Below are positions 24,660 to 33,267 of a DNA stretch of 39,103 nucleotides, piece by piece. The stretch is from Acidobacteriota bacterium. Lineage in GTDB: Bacteria > Acidobacteriota > Terriglobia > Versatilivoradales > Versatilivoraceae. The first letter of the stretch is position 1; every line of letters begins with the position of its first letter. Made by a program: the position numbers and the translations under genes. The notes beneath the pieces are model-generated. The model saw only the letters and a program-made list of their open reading frames with translations, was not told the origin of the DNA and did not search any database. The stretch spans positions 1 through 39,103 of the forward strand of contig JAPPDF010000080.1 of the NCBI GenBank assembly GCA_028875575.1. The letters are read 5' to 3'.

Positions 24660-25901
24660 CTATCCCTGATAGCGGCGGAACAAGAGGGTGGCGTTGGTGC
24701 CCCCGAAGCCGAAGGAGTTTGACAGCGCATACTCCATCGGCTGTTTGCGCGCCTGGTTGGGTACATAGTCCAGGTCGCACTCGGGGTCGGGATTTTCGTA
24801 GTTGATGGTCGGCGGAGCCGTTTGATGGTGGAGAGCCAGAACCGAGATCGCCCCCTCCAGGCCGCCGGCAGCTCCCAGCAGGTGGCCGGTCATGGACTTG
24901 GTGGAACTCACCAGCATTCGGCGGGCGTGCTCACCGAAGGCGAGCTTGATGGCCTTGGTTTCCAGCCGGTCATTGAAGGGTGTGGAGGTGCCGTGAGCGT
25001 TGATGTAGTCGACCTGTTCCGGCCGAATGCCGGCATCCTGAACCGCGTTGGACATGACCTGGCACGCCCCTTCGCCGTCTCCGGAGGGTTGGGTGATGTG
25101 ATAGGCGTCCCCGGACATGCCGTAACCCACAATCTCGGCGTAGATGGTGGCACCGCGGCGCTCGGCCCTCTGCAACTCTTCCAGCACCAGGATTCCCGCC
25201 CCTTCTCCGATCACGAAACCGTCCCGGTCCCGGTCGAAGGGACGACAGGCTTTTTCCGGTTCATCGTTTCGGGTGGACAGGGCCCGCATGGAAGCAAATC
25301 CGCCCACGCTCATGGGAGTAATGGCGGCTTCGGACCCGCCGCAGAGCATGGCGTCGGCCTCCCCTCTGGCAATGATCCTGAACGAGTCGCCAATGGCGTG
25401 GGATCCCGAGGAGCAGGCGGTGCAGGTGGCCGTGTTGGGACCCTTGGCTCCGAACCGGATGGAAAGCTGTCCGGCTGCCAGATTGATTATGGAAGAGGGA
25501 ATGAAGAAAGGAGAGATCCGCTTGGGGCCGCCTCGCAGGAGCGCGCTGTGTTCGCGCTCAATGGTGGAGAATCCTCCGATCCCCGATCCGACATGCACCC
25601 CGAATCGGCGCTCCAGTTCCGGCGTCACCTTCAGTCCCGACGATTCCATGGCAAAATCGGAGGCCGCCACGGCGTACTGGATGAAGGGATCCATTTTCTT
25701 GACGTCTTTTTTGGTGATCCAGTTCAGCGGGTCGAATCCCTTGACCTCTCCCGCGATCTTGACGGCAAAGGGCCCCGTATCGAAGCGCGTGATGGGCTTG
25801 ATACCGGCTTCTCCCGCCACCAGGGCCTCCCAGTTTTCCCGGGTCCCTATGGCCAGAGCGGACACCACGCCGATGCCGGTAACTACCACTCTCCGTTTCA
25901 C
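24660..25901 (-). CDS. fabF: Beta-ketoacyl-ACP synthase II
   Basis: FabF condenses malonyl-ACP with growing acyl-ACP in fatty-acid elongation. The 413-residue protein shows the Cys-His-His triad: the cysteine in TACSSGSHAIGD, the first histidine in NAHGTSTPFND and the second in STKSMTGHLLGAAG. The start is GTG at 25901, giving the conserved MKRRVVVTGIG. AGGAGG lies 8 bases upstream, whereas the longer frame to 25940 has no such signal. It is the last gene of the fab cluster, 90 bases after acpP. Confidence 0.96.
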   Translation of the reverse strand: MKRRVVVTGIGVVSALAIGTRENWEALVAGEAGIKPITRFDTGPFAVKIAGEVKGFDPLNWITKKDVKKMDPFIQYAVAASDFAMESSGLKVTPELERRFGVHVGSGIGGFSTIEREHSALLRGGPKRISPFFIPSSIINLAAGQLSIRFGAKGPNTATCTACSSGSHAIGDSFRIIARGEADAMLCGGSEAAITPMSVGGFASMRALSTRNDEPEKACRPFDRDRDGFVIGEGAGILVLEELQRAERRGATIYAEIVGYGMSGDAYHITQPSGDGEGACQVMSNAVQDAGIRPEQVDYINAHGTSTPFNDRLETKAIKLAFGEHARRMLVSSTKSMTGHLLGAAGGLEGAISVLALHHQTAPPTINYENPDPECDLDYVPNQARKQPMEYALSNSFGFGGTNATLLFRRYQG

Positions 25902-25909
25902 TGCCCCAT

Positions 25910-25915
25910 CCTCCT
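25910..25915 (-). promoter_or_regulatory. Ribosome binding site fixing the fabF GTG start
   Basis: A perfect AGGAGG (minus strand, 25915-25910) stands 8 bases before GTG 25901. This spacing selects the GTG over the upstream alternatives. Confidence 0.8.
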
Positions 25916-25991
25916 GCGACCGAACCGGTTGCCTGGCCACGTTCCCTCGGCCAGGACAGTCCTACGGTCGTGAAGCAACGCAGCTGCCGCA

Positions 25992-26237
25992 TCAACCCTT
26001 GGCGTGGGTCTCCACGTAGGCAATCGCGTCCTTGACCGTCTGGATCTTCTCTGCATCCTCGTCGGGAATCTCGATTCCGAAACCCTCCTCGAATGCCATG
26101 ACCAGCTCCACCGTATCGAGGGAATCCGCGCCCAAGTCGTCCACAAAGGAGGCCGTAGAGGTCACCTCCGATTCGTCGACCCCCAGTTGCTCCACGATTA
26201 TCTGTTTGACCTTGTCCTCTACGCCCGAATCAGCCAT
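25992..26237 (-). CDS. acpP: Acyl carrier protein
   Basis: This 81-residue acidic helical protein carries fatty-acid intermediates on a 4'-phosphopantetheine arm. The attachment serine is S39 in [13 protein letters not shown]. The length and acidity are typical. Two ATGs lie close together (26243 and 26237). I choose 26237 because AGGAGG is 8 bases upstream of it but only 2 bases before the other. It sits between fabG (237 bases upstream) and fabF (90 bases downstream), the usual order. Confidence 0.96.
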   Translation of the reverse strand: MADSGVEDKVKQIIVEQLGVDESEVTSTASFVDDLGADSLDTVELVMAFEEGFGIEIPDEDAEKIQTVKDAIAYVETHAKG

Positions 26238-26245
26238 CCCCATAT

Positions 26246-26251
26246 CCTCCT
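26246..26251 (-). promoter_or_regulatory. Ribosome binding site of acpP
   Basis: AGGAGG on the minus strand lies 8 bases before ATG 26237. Acyl carrier protein is normally made in large amounts, and this consensus site fits that. Confidence 0.75.
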
Positions 26252-26474
26252 CGATTGAAATCGAATTGAAACTTTGTCTGCCAAACGACGCCCAAGCCCT
26301 TTGAGTGATTACCGGCTCGGAAACCGCAGGGACGTGCCGGCCAAAAGGCGCCGCCACTCTCAGCCCCGCCGCAAAAAAGGCTCATGTTGCCATCAGCGTT
26401 GGAAAAAGGCAAGCCATGACCGTTGTGGGCGCCATCCCCCGGAACCGGCCTGCCCAGGTCCCAAATACGGGACC

Positions 26475-27215
26475 TCACATGTACAGCCCTCCATTGATGT
26501 GCAGCACCTGGCCGGTGACATAGCCGGCTTCGTCCGAAGCCAGGAACCTGACGCCCAGGGCGATTTCCCGATCCAGCCCGACCCTGCCCATCGGAATCCG
26601 TTCCAGCAGCTTGGCTCTGGCAGCCTCGGGAAGCGCCTGGGTCATGGCGGTGTCCACGAAGCCCGGAGCCACCGCATTGACCGTGATGTTCCGCTTGGCT
26701 ACTTCCTGAGCCGCCGTCCTGGTCAAGCCGATGATCCCCGCCTTCGAGGCCACGTAGTTGGCCTGACCGGGGTTGCCCGTCAATCCCACCACCGAAGAGA
26801 GGTTCACGATTCGACCGTATCGCTGTCGCAACATGATCTTGACGGCTGCCTGGGTGCACAGAAAGGTGGCGGTCAGATTGGTCTGCAGGACTTCCGACCA
26901 GTCTTCCGGCTTCATGCGCAGCAGCAGTCCGTCCCGGGTGACCCCGGCGTTGTTCACCAGGATGTCCAGCCGGCCAAAGGTACGCATGACCTGCTCAAAA
27001 GCCGTCCTGATCTGGACCGGTTGCGTCAGGTCCACCGCAACCGGGAGGGCCTTTCGCCCCAACCCTTCGATTTCGGCAGCCACCGCGCCCAGCCGGGCCT
27101 CATCCCTTCCGCCCACGGCCACCTCGGCGCCGGCCTCGGCCAGAACCAGGGCACAGGCCCTCCCGATCCCCCGCGATCCGCCGGTGACAAAGGCAACCTT
27201 ACCTTGAAGCGACAT
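26475..27215 (-). CDS. fabG: 3-oxoacyl-ACP reductase
   Basis: This short-chain dehydrogenase reduces 3-oxoacyl-ACP with NADPH in fatty-acid elongation. The 246-residue protein has the cofactor motif TGGSRGIG (residues 12-19), the NNAG motif (VNNAGVTRDGLLLRMK) and the Ser-Tyr-Lys catalytic set in NLSSVVGLTGNPGQANYVASKAG. The C-terminus (HINGGLYM) is typical. It begins 12 bases after fabD. The 237-base gap before acpP contains no gene I can support, so acpP may also have its own promoter there. Confidence 0.96.
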   Translation of the reverse strand: MSLQGKVAFVTGGSRGIGRACALVLAEAGAEVAVGGRDEARLGAVAAEIEGLGRKALPVAVDLTQPVQIRTAFEQVMRTFGRLDILVNNAGVTRDGLLLRMKPEDWSEVLQTNLTATFLCTQAAVKIMLRQRYGRIVNLSSVVGLTGNPGQANYVASKAGIIGLTRTAAQEVAKRNITVNAVAPGFVDTAMTQALPEAARAKLLERIPMGRVGLDREIALGVRFLASDEAGYVTGQVLHINGGLYM

Positions 27216-27227
27216 CGAACCCCCTCT

Positions 27228-28172
27228 TCATCCCGCAGTCCCCATGGCAGCCAGGGTCTTGTCGAGGCTGCGGACGTCTTCCACGTTGAGAACCTCCAGC
27301 GACCGGTCGGTTTGGCGGACCAGCCCCGACAGCACGCGGCCCGGTCCTACCTCCACGAATCTGCGCACCCCTCGATCCCTCAGGAGCTGAATGGTCTCGC
27401 TCCAGCGAACGGGAGCGCACACCTGTCGAACCAGGGCCTCGGCCACCTCGCTCCCCCGCTGGATTGCGGCGGCCTCGGCGTTGGTCACCAGGGGACACTG
27501 AAGATCCCGAATCTGCAGTTGACCCAGATCCTTCTCGAGGCGGTCCCGGGCCGGTCGCATCAAGGCGCAATGGAAGGGAGCGCTGACCGGCAGGGGAATG
27601 GCTCGCCTGGCTCCCCGTTGAGGCGCCAGTTGGACGGCTCGCCGGACCGCCTCGGCAGCACCGGCAATCACGATCTGAGCCGGGGAGTTGAGATTGGCAG
27701 CCGACAACACCTGTCCCTGAGATGCTTCCCGGCAAAGGGACTCCACAGACTCCAGAGGCATGCCCAGGAGGGCGGCCATTGCGCCCTGCCCGACGGGGAC
27801 GGCCTCCTGCATGTACTGGCCGCGCTTCCTGACCGTGGTGACGGCATCGGCCAGAGAGAGACCGCCGGCGGCCACGATGGCGCTGTATTCCCCCAGGCTG
27901 TGACCGGCCACGAACTGGGGACGGATCCCTCGAGCCGCCAACACCGCATGGGCCGCCAATGAAACCGCCAAGATGGCAGGCTGGGCGAACTCGGTGAGTT
28001 GCAGCTCTTCAGACTTGCCCTCAAAGCACAGCCGTCCAATGGAGAATCCCAGTGCCCGGTCGGCCTCCGACAGCACGGCCCTGGCTTCCGGGAAAGCGTC
28101 CGTCAATTCCCGGCCCATTCCCGGGTATTGCGAAGCCTGTCCGGGAAAAATGAAGGCGATAGGGTGGTTCAT
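27228..28172 (-). CDS. fabD: Malonyl-CoA:ACP transacylase
   Basis: FabD moves malonyl groups from CoA to acyl carrier protein. The 314 residues include the N-terminal FPGQASQYPGMG, the nucleophile serine in GHSLGEYSA, an arginine segment after it (TVRKRGQYMQEAV) and the catalytic histidine in VSAPFHCALM. The length is standard. It follows rpmF by 122 bases and precedes fabG by 12. In many bacteria plsX and fabH lie between rpmF and fabD; here neither is present. Confidence 0.96.
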   Translation of the reverse strand: MNHPIAFIFPGQASQYPGMGRELTDAFPEARAVLSEADRALGFSIGRLCFEGKSEELQLTEFAQPAILAVSLAAHAVLAARGIRPQFVAGHSLGEYSAIVAAGGLSLADAVTTVRKRGQYMQEAVPVGQGAMAALLGMPLESVESLCREASQGQVLSAANLNSPAQIVIAGAAEAVRRAVQLAPQRGARRAIPLPVSAPFHCALMRPARDRLEKDLGQLQIRDLQCPLVTNAEAAAIQRGSEVAEALVRQVCAPVRWSETIQLLRDRGVRRFVEVGPGRVLSGLVRQTDRSLEVLNVEDVRSLDKTLAAMGTAG

Positions 28173-28294
28173 GAGTGCCGATCAGGGAGGGGGCCGCGGG
28201 AACAGGTGAAAGCCAGCGAGCGCCGGCAACCAGGTGCGGACAGTTGCCGGAGCCGATGGATCTCGGGATGGGTCGTGCCCGGAGCCTGCGGGGC

Positions 28295-28477
28295 CTACTT
28301 CTCGCCCACATCAATCACCTCGCGCCCGCGGTAATAGCCGCAGTGCGGACAGACCCGATGGGGCAACTTGGTCTCGTGGCAATCGGGGCACTCCGAGGTG
28401 GAACGCACGGTCAGAAAATCGTGGGACCGTCTCTTGTTGCGGCGGGATTTGGAGTGACGTCGTTTAGGATTCGGCAT
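28295..28477 (-). CDS. rpmF: Large-subunit ribosomal protein L32
   Basis: This 60-residue basic protein begins [19 protein letters not shown], as L32 does. It retains four zinc-ligand cysteines (C30, C33, C43, C46), so it is the zinc-binding form. It lies 27 bases after the DUF177 gene, the conserved yceD-rpmF pairing seen across bacteria, and leads into the fatty-acid genes. Confidence 0.97.
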   Translation of the reverse strand: MPNPKRRHSKSRRNKRRSHDFLTVRSTSECPDCHETKLPHRVCPHCGYYRGREVIDVGEK

Positions 28478-28504
28478 TACGGTTCCCCCGGATCGAATGG
28501 ACCC

Positions 28505-29032
28505 TCAATTCCTGAATTTCAGCAGCGGGGCCAATCGAGGATCGCTGACCACCGGGCCGCAACGGCAACCGTCGCGGTTCCTGTTCCGCCCACAGGCCGG
28601 ACACAGGCCCCGACAGTCCTCCTGACAAAGGGGCTTCATCGGCAAGCTCAAAAGGATCTGCTCGCGAACGATGTCGCTCACGTCGATAAAGTCGCCCGTG
28701 AAGAACCCCACTTCCATATCTTTCGTCTGCAGCGCGATTTCCCCGGTCAGCGAGTGGTGGGCGTTGGATTGATAGTACTGATTGAAATGGGCTGTCATGG
28801 GACGGGACAGTGCCTCCAGACAGCGGGCACAGGTCAATTCCATTTCGGCGCCCAGCTCGCCCTGCACGCGTACTCCGCCTTGAGACAGTCTTTCGGCCGT
28901 CAAACGGACCGCCACTTCGCCGGAGATGCGAACCTGTGCTTCGTCCAGATTCAACTGGCGGGCAGTCAGGCCGGCCTTGAGAGAGCTAGGTCGCCGTTCC
29001 AATTCCCTGACGTCGATCCGCAACGGGTTCAT
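28505..29032 (-). CDS. DUF177 (YceD-like) zinc-binding protein
   Basis: The 175-residue protein matches the DUF177/YceD family encoded directly upstream of rpmF. Members have been linked to 23S rRNA accumulation, and the exact role is unclear. Cysteine pairs C68/C71 (CARC) and C136/C140/C144/C147 (CQEDCRGLCPAC) could bind zinc. ATG 29032 gives MNPLRIDVREL, typical of the family; the ORF also reads from 29062. It is co-directional with the unknown gene upstream (154 bases away). Confidence 0.9.
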   Translation of the reverse strand: MNPLRIDVRELERRPSSLKAGLTARQLNLDEAQVRISGEVAVRLTAERLSQGGVRVQGELGAEMELTCARCLEALSRPMTAHFNQYYQSNAHHSLTGEIALQTKDMEVGFFTGDFIDVSDIVREQILLSLPMKPLCQEDCRGLCPACGRNRNRDGCRCGPVVSDPRLAPLLKFRN

Positions 29033-29186
29033 GGGCCTTGCGCCGATACGGCCCTCAGGCAAGAAAGGCCTTTAAGTGCCTCAAAACCAAAGCGCTTCAT
29101 TATAGCCGGGGCAACCGGGATGTCAATGTCAAATGGCCGGAGGGGTGGCTGGAAATCGGGAGACGCAAACGATTGCAATAGGAGGA

Positions 29187-29630
29187 TCAGGCCGAAGGCT
29201 GCAGTGACTTGACCCTGGCCTGGTAGGACTTGTCCAGAATGATCTGGAGAAGAGGATTGCCGATCTCGGTCTGTTCGATACGCTCCTGGATCTCTTCGAG
29301 CTCTTCCATGTCTCTGGCGCGCTTGATGACGTTCTTGAAGAAACTCAGATCTCCGACCGTCATGATCTCCTCGCTCTCCTCGTCCTCGATGATGGCCAGA
29401 TGCGATTCCGGCAGATATTCGCGAATCTTCCAGTAGAGCTTCTCCCGGTAATCCAGATTCTTCTCTCCCAGGTCGGGATGAAACCACTCGGCCGTGAACG
29501 TTCCTTCCTCGTCATCCATATTGAGATCCGTATAGATGTCCGGCTCCTCTTCGGCCAACTGCAGGATCAACTTCTCCAGGTCCTTGATCACGCCTGAACT
29601 GGAATAAACGGTCAGAATGGTTACTTTCAT
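29187..29630 (-). CDS. Unknown acidic protein upstream of the DUF177-rpmF-fab cluster
   Basis: I do not recognise this family. The 147-residue protein is strongly acidic (stretches such as EEEPD, DDEEG and EDEESEE). It begins with a hydrophobic strand (MKVTILTVYSSSG) like a small alpha/beta domain and ends with an amphipathic, charged helical region (residues 105-135). There is no signal peptide or membrane helix, so it is probably cytosolic. Reading frame, codon use and position in the cluster support a real gene. Its role is unknown. Confidence 0.75.
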   Translation of the reverse strand: MKVTILTVYSSSGVIKDLEKLILQLAEEEPDIYTDLNMDDEEGTFTAEWFHPDLGEKNLDYREKLYWKIREYLPESHLAIIEDEESEEIMTVGDLSFFKNVIKRARDMEELEEIQERIEQTEIGNPLLQIILDKSYQARVKSLQPSA

Positions 29631-29744
29631 TTGCGGCCCCTGCCTCCATGAGGTCTTTCCCGATTTGCGAGTGGATTATAAGGAGAAAGAAACCCCAATC
29701 CAAACTCTTTTCGGTCCCGGCGGATCACGGAGAGTATCAGCCAC

Positions 29745-30929
29745 TCAGGGGGCGGTCGACTGGAAACTCGAGCAGGGCCCGGTGCGATAGGGGAACCGCC
29801 GGATCACCGCCTCATTGACCTTGACGCCCAGCCCCGGTGCTTCAGGTACGATGAGTTCCCCCTTGTCGATCCACAGGGGAGTGTGCAGCATCTGTTCTGC
29901 CAGCCGAAAGGGATAGGTGCCTGGCCTGCCTTCGCCGGAGTATTGCGGCCACTCCATCCAAACGACCAGGTCGGCTCCGAAGCAACTGGCCAACTGGGCC
30001 AGAGCCGCTGCTTCCAGGGGAGTCGAAAGCCGTCCGATGGCCACCCGGCGGCCAAGCGGTCGCACCTCCCGCAAGGCCCGGTAACCATCGACCAGCCCCC
30101 CAAGATGAAGCACATCCAACTGCAGGAGGTCCGGCCAATCCATTCGTGCCAGTTCCAGCCATCCTTCCAGTGAGGACTCGTTACCCCCTCCCGAGATCGG
30201 AACCGGACAGTCCTTCAACGACTGTCGAAGAGCCCCCGTGTCCTCCGGCGCCACCGGATCTTCAACCCATTCGAGCCGGCTGGGGGCCAGTTCCCGAAGC
30301 AGCCGCGCGGCCTCCTCCAACCCGTAATGCCCCCCGCGCCAGGCCCTGGCGTCCACCATGATTCCCCAGGGTGGAGGAAAGGCTTCCCGCAATTCATGGA
30401 CGGTCTGCACGTCCTGCCGGGGCGACCTTCCCAGTCCCAGCTTGCAGGCGGCGAACCCCGAACCAGCCCACAAGCCAGCCTCCCTGACACTCTCCTCGCC
30501 ATCCAGGTAGACTCCGCCGCTGGCATAGATGCGAACTCTGCCGCGTACCCGCCCGCCCAGGAGCTCCGACAGGGGACACCCCGCGATCTGTCCCTGAAGG
30601 TCCAGCAGAGCCATTTCCAACGCTGCAAAGGCCTGCACCAGGCCCGGGTACCGGGGACGGCGCTGGAACACTTTCCTGCGCAGGCCGGCCAGGTTTGCGG
30701 GGTTGAGGCCCACCACGGCCGCACGCAGGTTTCGATTGATCAACTGAGCCACATTGGGAGAGGGGGTCCCCACCCCATAACCCACCTGCCCCTGATTGGA
30801 GCGGGCTCGAACCAGGAGGCAATCGCGCTTGTAGATGGTGACCTGGCCTCCCTGAACCGGCCGCCGGAGCGGTTGGGGCAGCGGCGAGCTCAGCAGAGAG
30901 GCCTGGAGCTCATCGACCTTCACTTTCAT
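29745..30929 (-). CDS. Enolase-superfamily protein, mandelate racemase/muconate lactonizing type, atypical active site
   Basis: From ATG 30929 the protein has 394 residues, with an N-terminal capping domain and a C-terminal barrel. Metal ligands of the superfamily are visible: D193 (MVDARAW), E223 (WVEDP) and E251 (GGGNE). D272 (LLQLDVLHLGG) and a final PGLGVKVNE segment also fit. However, the usual K-x-K pair reads KLG (K163 only), and the His of the Asp-His dyad is absent (IGRLSTPLEAA). So either the chemistry relies on one lysine or the protein is not a standard racemase. The substrate is unknown. The longer frame upstream runs into repeats and is rejected. Confidence 0.85.
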   Translation of the reverse strand: MKVKVDELQASLLSSPLPQPLRRPVQGGQVTIYKRDCLLVRARSNQGQVGYGVGTPSPNVAQLINRNLRAAVVGLNPANLAGLRRKVFQRRPRYPGLVQAFAALEMALLDLQGQIAGCPLSELLGGRVRGRVRIYASGGVYLDGEESVREAGLWAGSGFAACKLGLGRSPRQDVQTVHELREAFPPPWGIMVDARAWRGGHYGLEEAARLLRELAPSRLEWVEDPVAPEDTGALRQSLKDCPVPISGGGNESSLEGWLELARMDWPDLLQLDVLHLGGLVDGYRALREVRPLGRRVAIGRLSTPLEAAALAQLASCFGADLVVWMEWPQYSGEGRPGTYPFRLAEQMLHTPLWIDKGELIVPEAPGLGVKVNEAVIRRFPYRTGPCSSFQSTAP

Positions 30930-31108
30930 AGGAGTTCCGCCGGGCATTCTCCCACGGCAAGCTGTGCGTTGGGAGACGCAGCTCTTAATTCGCTGCATAC
31001 GCGTTTCTCCCTTAACCCACGACACTACCGGTGGATAGGATTTTTGGATGATTATCTCCGGGCGTCTGCTCCCCAATTTCGCAAAACGCCCTTCAAAAAA
31101 CTCAAGTG

Positions 31109-31270
31109 TCACTCCCCCCTTGAGGGGGAGTCGCAGAAGCCGAGCCGAATGGCGAAGACTGATGCGGAGGGGGGCCAACGCCGAGGTCCCAGCCAGGGGG
31201 CGCCCGCAGCCCAAGGCCGTCAGGAGTCGCAGAAGTCGAGCCGAATGGCAAAGGCTGATGCGGAGGGGGG
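31109..31270 (+). repeat. ACTCCCCC-family repeat with two 46-bp direct copies
   Basis: 31109-31133 matches the inverted-repeat arm at 144-168 base for base. It is followed by two near-identical copies (31129-31174 and 31225-31270) starting AGTCGCAGAAG and ending GATGCGGAGGGGGG, with a 96-base period. They fill most of the 361-base gap between the radical SAM and enolase-superfamily genes on the minus strand. Nothing else is seen in 30930-31108. Confidence 0.8.
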
Positions 31271-31290
31271 AATTGAAGGCGTGCGGCCGG

Positions 31291-33048
31291 CTAGGTCCCG
31301 GCCACCGCCAATCGTGCAAACTGGTCTACCTGGGCGTTCACGGAAGAACGGAACGATTCCAGGGCGTCTTCCACTCCATAGCGAAGATCGTCGTGCATGG
31401 ACTCGTAGCGGGCATGGACTCGCGAGAACAATTCCTGCACCTGGACCTTGAGTTCCTCCACTTCCTTGGCGCCGGAACGCACGGAGTGGGAAACCGCTTG
31501 GGTGAACGAATCCAGTTCGGCTTCCAGAAACTCCTTGAAGTCGTGGATGGCGATCTGCTGGCTGGTGACCTTCTCGAAGTGGTAGCCCATGACGGCCAGG
31601 TGGAATGCCTGGGTGAGCATGCGGGGATGGTCCCTGGCGACCTTGGCAATGAACTTGAGGTAGGCCGGACCCTGTCGGGAGAAGAGCTGCCGGCGCAGCG
31701 ATTTCCCGATGGCACGCACCTCGTTCATGCCCACCGGCTTGGACACATAGGGGCTGGGCGTGACGTGCTCCATCATGTTCAGACAGCGCCTGAAATAGTT
31801 TTCCAGTGTGGGGTCGTAGATGGTGGTCAGCACCCGTCGATATCCCTCGATCAAGGTCTGGGGATCCATCTCGGGCTTGTAGTTGAGGACGACGTTGACG
31901 CTGGTCCCGGTGGTCTCCTCCAGTATCCGGTCTTCCCTCTTGAGGCGTTCGTAAAGGTCGGTGCCCTTCAGCGCCGTCAAAAGCCCCACCATGGCCATGG
32001 GAATGCCTGCTTCCTGGATGAAGTCGATCTGGGCGTCGAACACCCCTTCGTCGTCTCCGTCCAGGCCCAGGATGAATCCGCCGCTGACCTCCAACCCCTT
32101 CCGTTGAATGGTGCGAACGGCGCTCAGCAGATAGTTCTCCTCTTGCTTCTTGTTGGTGTTCTGCGCCTTCTTGGTCTTGAGCAGGGCCTTGGGATTGGGA
32201 GTCTCGATCCCCAGGAACACCCAATCGAAACCGGCCTCGATCATGGCGTCCATCAATTCGTCGTTTCGGGCCAGGTTGACACTGGCCTCGGTGAAGAGGG
32301 CGAAGGGATAGCGGCGCTGCTTCTGCCACTCGGCCACCACGGGAAGAAGTTCCAGCGCCTCCCGCTTGTTGCCGATGAAGTTGTCGTCCACCAGGAAGAC
32401 GTTGCCCCGCCAACCCAGCTCATAGAGGGTGTCGAACTCACCCAACATCTGTTGCGGCGTCTTGGTCCGCGGCACTCGGCCGAAGAGCTTGGTGATGTCA
32501 CAGAACTCGCAGTCGAAGGGGCACCCCCGGGAGAACTGCAGGCACATCGAGTAGTAGTCCTTCATGTCGACCAGGTCGAAGCGAGGGGGCGGCGTGCGGG
32601 TCACATCGGGTTTCTCCGGCGCCCGGTAGGTGTGCTTGGCGGTTCCGGTCTCCAGGTCCCGCAGGAATTGGGGCAGGATCTCCTCGACTTCATCTAGCAG
32701 GAAGTGGTCCACGCCCTGGATCTCGTCGTGATAGGTGGTGGGGTGAGGCCCTCCGGCCACGATCGGAACGCCGGCCCGGTTGCAGCGCTCGATCACCGAG
32801 TCCAGGGAATCGCGTTGAACGATCATGGTGGAGGTAAACACCAGGTCGGCCCACTCCAGGTCCGAATCCTTCAGGGTGGTCACATTCAGATCCACCACGC
32901 GGAGGTCGTATCTGGAGGGAAACATGCCGGCGATGGTGAGGAGACCGAGTGCGGGAAACCCCGCCTTCTTTCCTACAAATTCCAGGGCGAACTTTCCGCC
33001 CCAGTAGGAAGGAGGAAATTCAGGGTAAACTAAGAGTGCATTTGGCAT
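31291..33048 (-). CDS. B12-binding radical SAM protein with C-terminal helical extension
   Basis: The 585-residue protein starts MPNALLVYPEFPPSYWGG with a cobalamin-binding-like Rossmann domain (about 1-140). The radical SAM core follows, with C176-x3-C180-x2-C183 in RGCPFDCEFCD, and then GNVFLVDDNFIGN and a DUF4070-like region. The layout is that of the family containing hopanoid methylases HpnP/HpnR and related methyltransferases. The specific reaction cannot be assigned. The last ~80 residues (FKEFLEAELDSFTQAV to the end) look like amphipathic helices or a coiled coil, and I do not expect them in HpnP. ATG 33048 is chosen over the 33111 extension. Confidence 0.85.
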   Translation of the reverse strand: MPNALLVYPEFPPSYWGGKFALEFVGKKAGFPALGLLTIAGMFPSRYDLRVVDLNVTTLKDSDLEWADLVFTSTMIVQRDSLDSVIERCNRAGVPIVAGGPHPTTYHDEIQGVDHFLLDEVEEILPQFLRDLETGTAKHTYRAPEKPDVTRTPPPRFDLVDMKDYYSMCLQFSRGCPFDCEFCDITKLFGRVPRTKTPQQMLGEFDTLYELGWRGNVFLVDDNFIGNKREALELLPVVAEWQKQRRYPFALFTEASVNLARNDELMDAMIEAGFDWVFLGIETPNPKALLKTKKAQNTNKKQEENYLLSAVRTIQRKGLEVSGGFILGLDGDDEGVFDAQIDFIQEAGIPMAMVGLLTALKGTDLYERLKREDRILEETTGTSVNVVLNYKPEMDPQTLIEGYRRVLTTIYDPTLENYFRRCLNMMEHVTPSPYVSKPVGMNEVRAIGKSLRRQLFSRQGPAYLKFIAKVARDHPRMLTQAFHLAVMGYHFEKVTSQQIAIHDFKEFLEAELDSFTQAVSHSVRSGAKEVEELKVQVQELFSRVHARYESMHDDLRYGVEDALESFRSSVNAQVDQFARLAVAGT

Positions 33049-33112
33049 GAGCGCGATCTCCGGAGTCCCTGTGACCGGGGTGCGGATTTCAAGCGGGTCC
33101 ACCTGCCACAAG

Positions 33113-33160
33113 CCCGGCCGACATCAAGTGAGTGGCCCACTCTATATCAAGTTGGCCGGG
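33113..33160. promoter_or_regulatory. Nested inverted repeat between divergent genes
   Basis: The outer arms CCCGGCC (33113-33119) and GGCCGGG (33154-33160) are exact inverted copies. Inside is GAGTG-GCC-CACTC (33130-33142), flanked by two direct ATCAAGT copies. It lies in the 219-base divergent intergenic region between the radical SAM and creD genes, so it may be an operator for one or both. The function is inference. Confidence 0.4.
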
Positions 33161-33267
33161 ATTGCTCACAGAAAGTTGTGGCTGGGCTCATAATCTTTTG
33201 GTGCCCGGCCCGGGGTGTTAGTCTGTGCCTGAAAAGTCGATCGGTATCTTGCCGAGGAGACCTCCCG

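Noticed and set aside
31129-31270. Two direct repeats, possible CRISPR
   Set aside because: Only two 46-bp copies 96 bases apart and no cas genes; they belong to a dispersed intergenic repeat family.
31048-32697. 549-residue plus-strand open frame
   Set aside because: It is antisense to the radical SAM gene and runs into the repeat region. No motifs are found.
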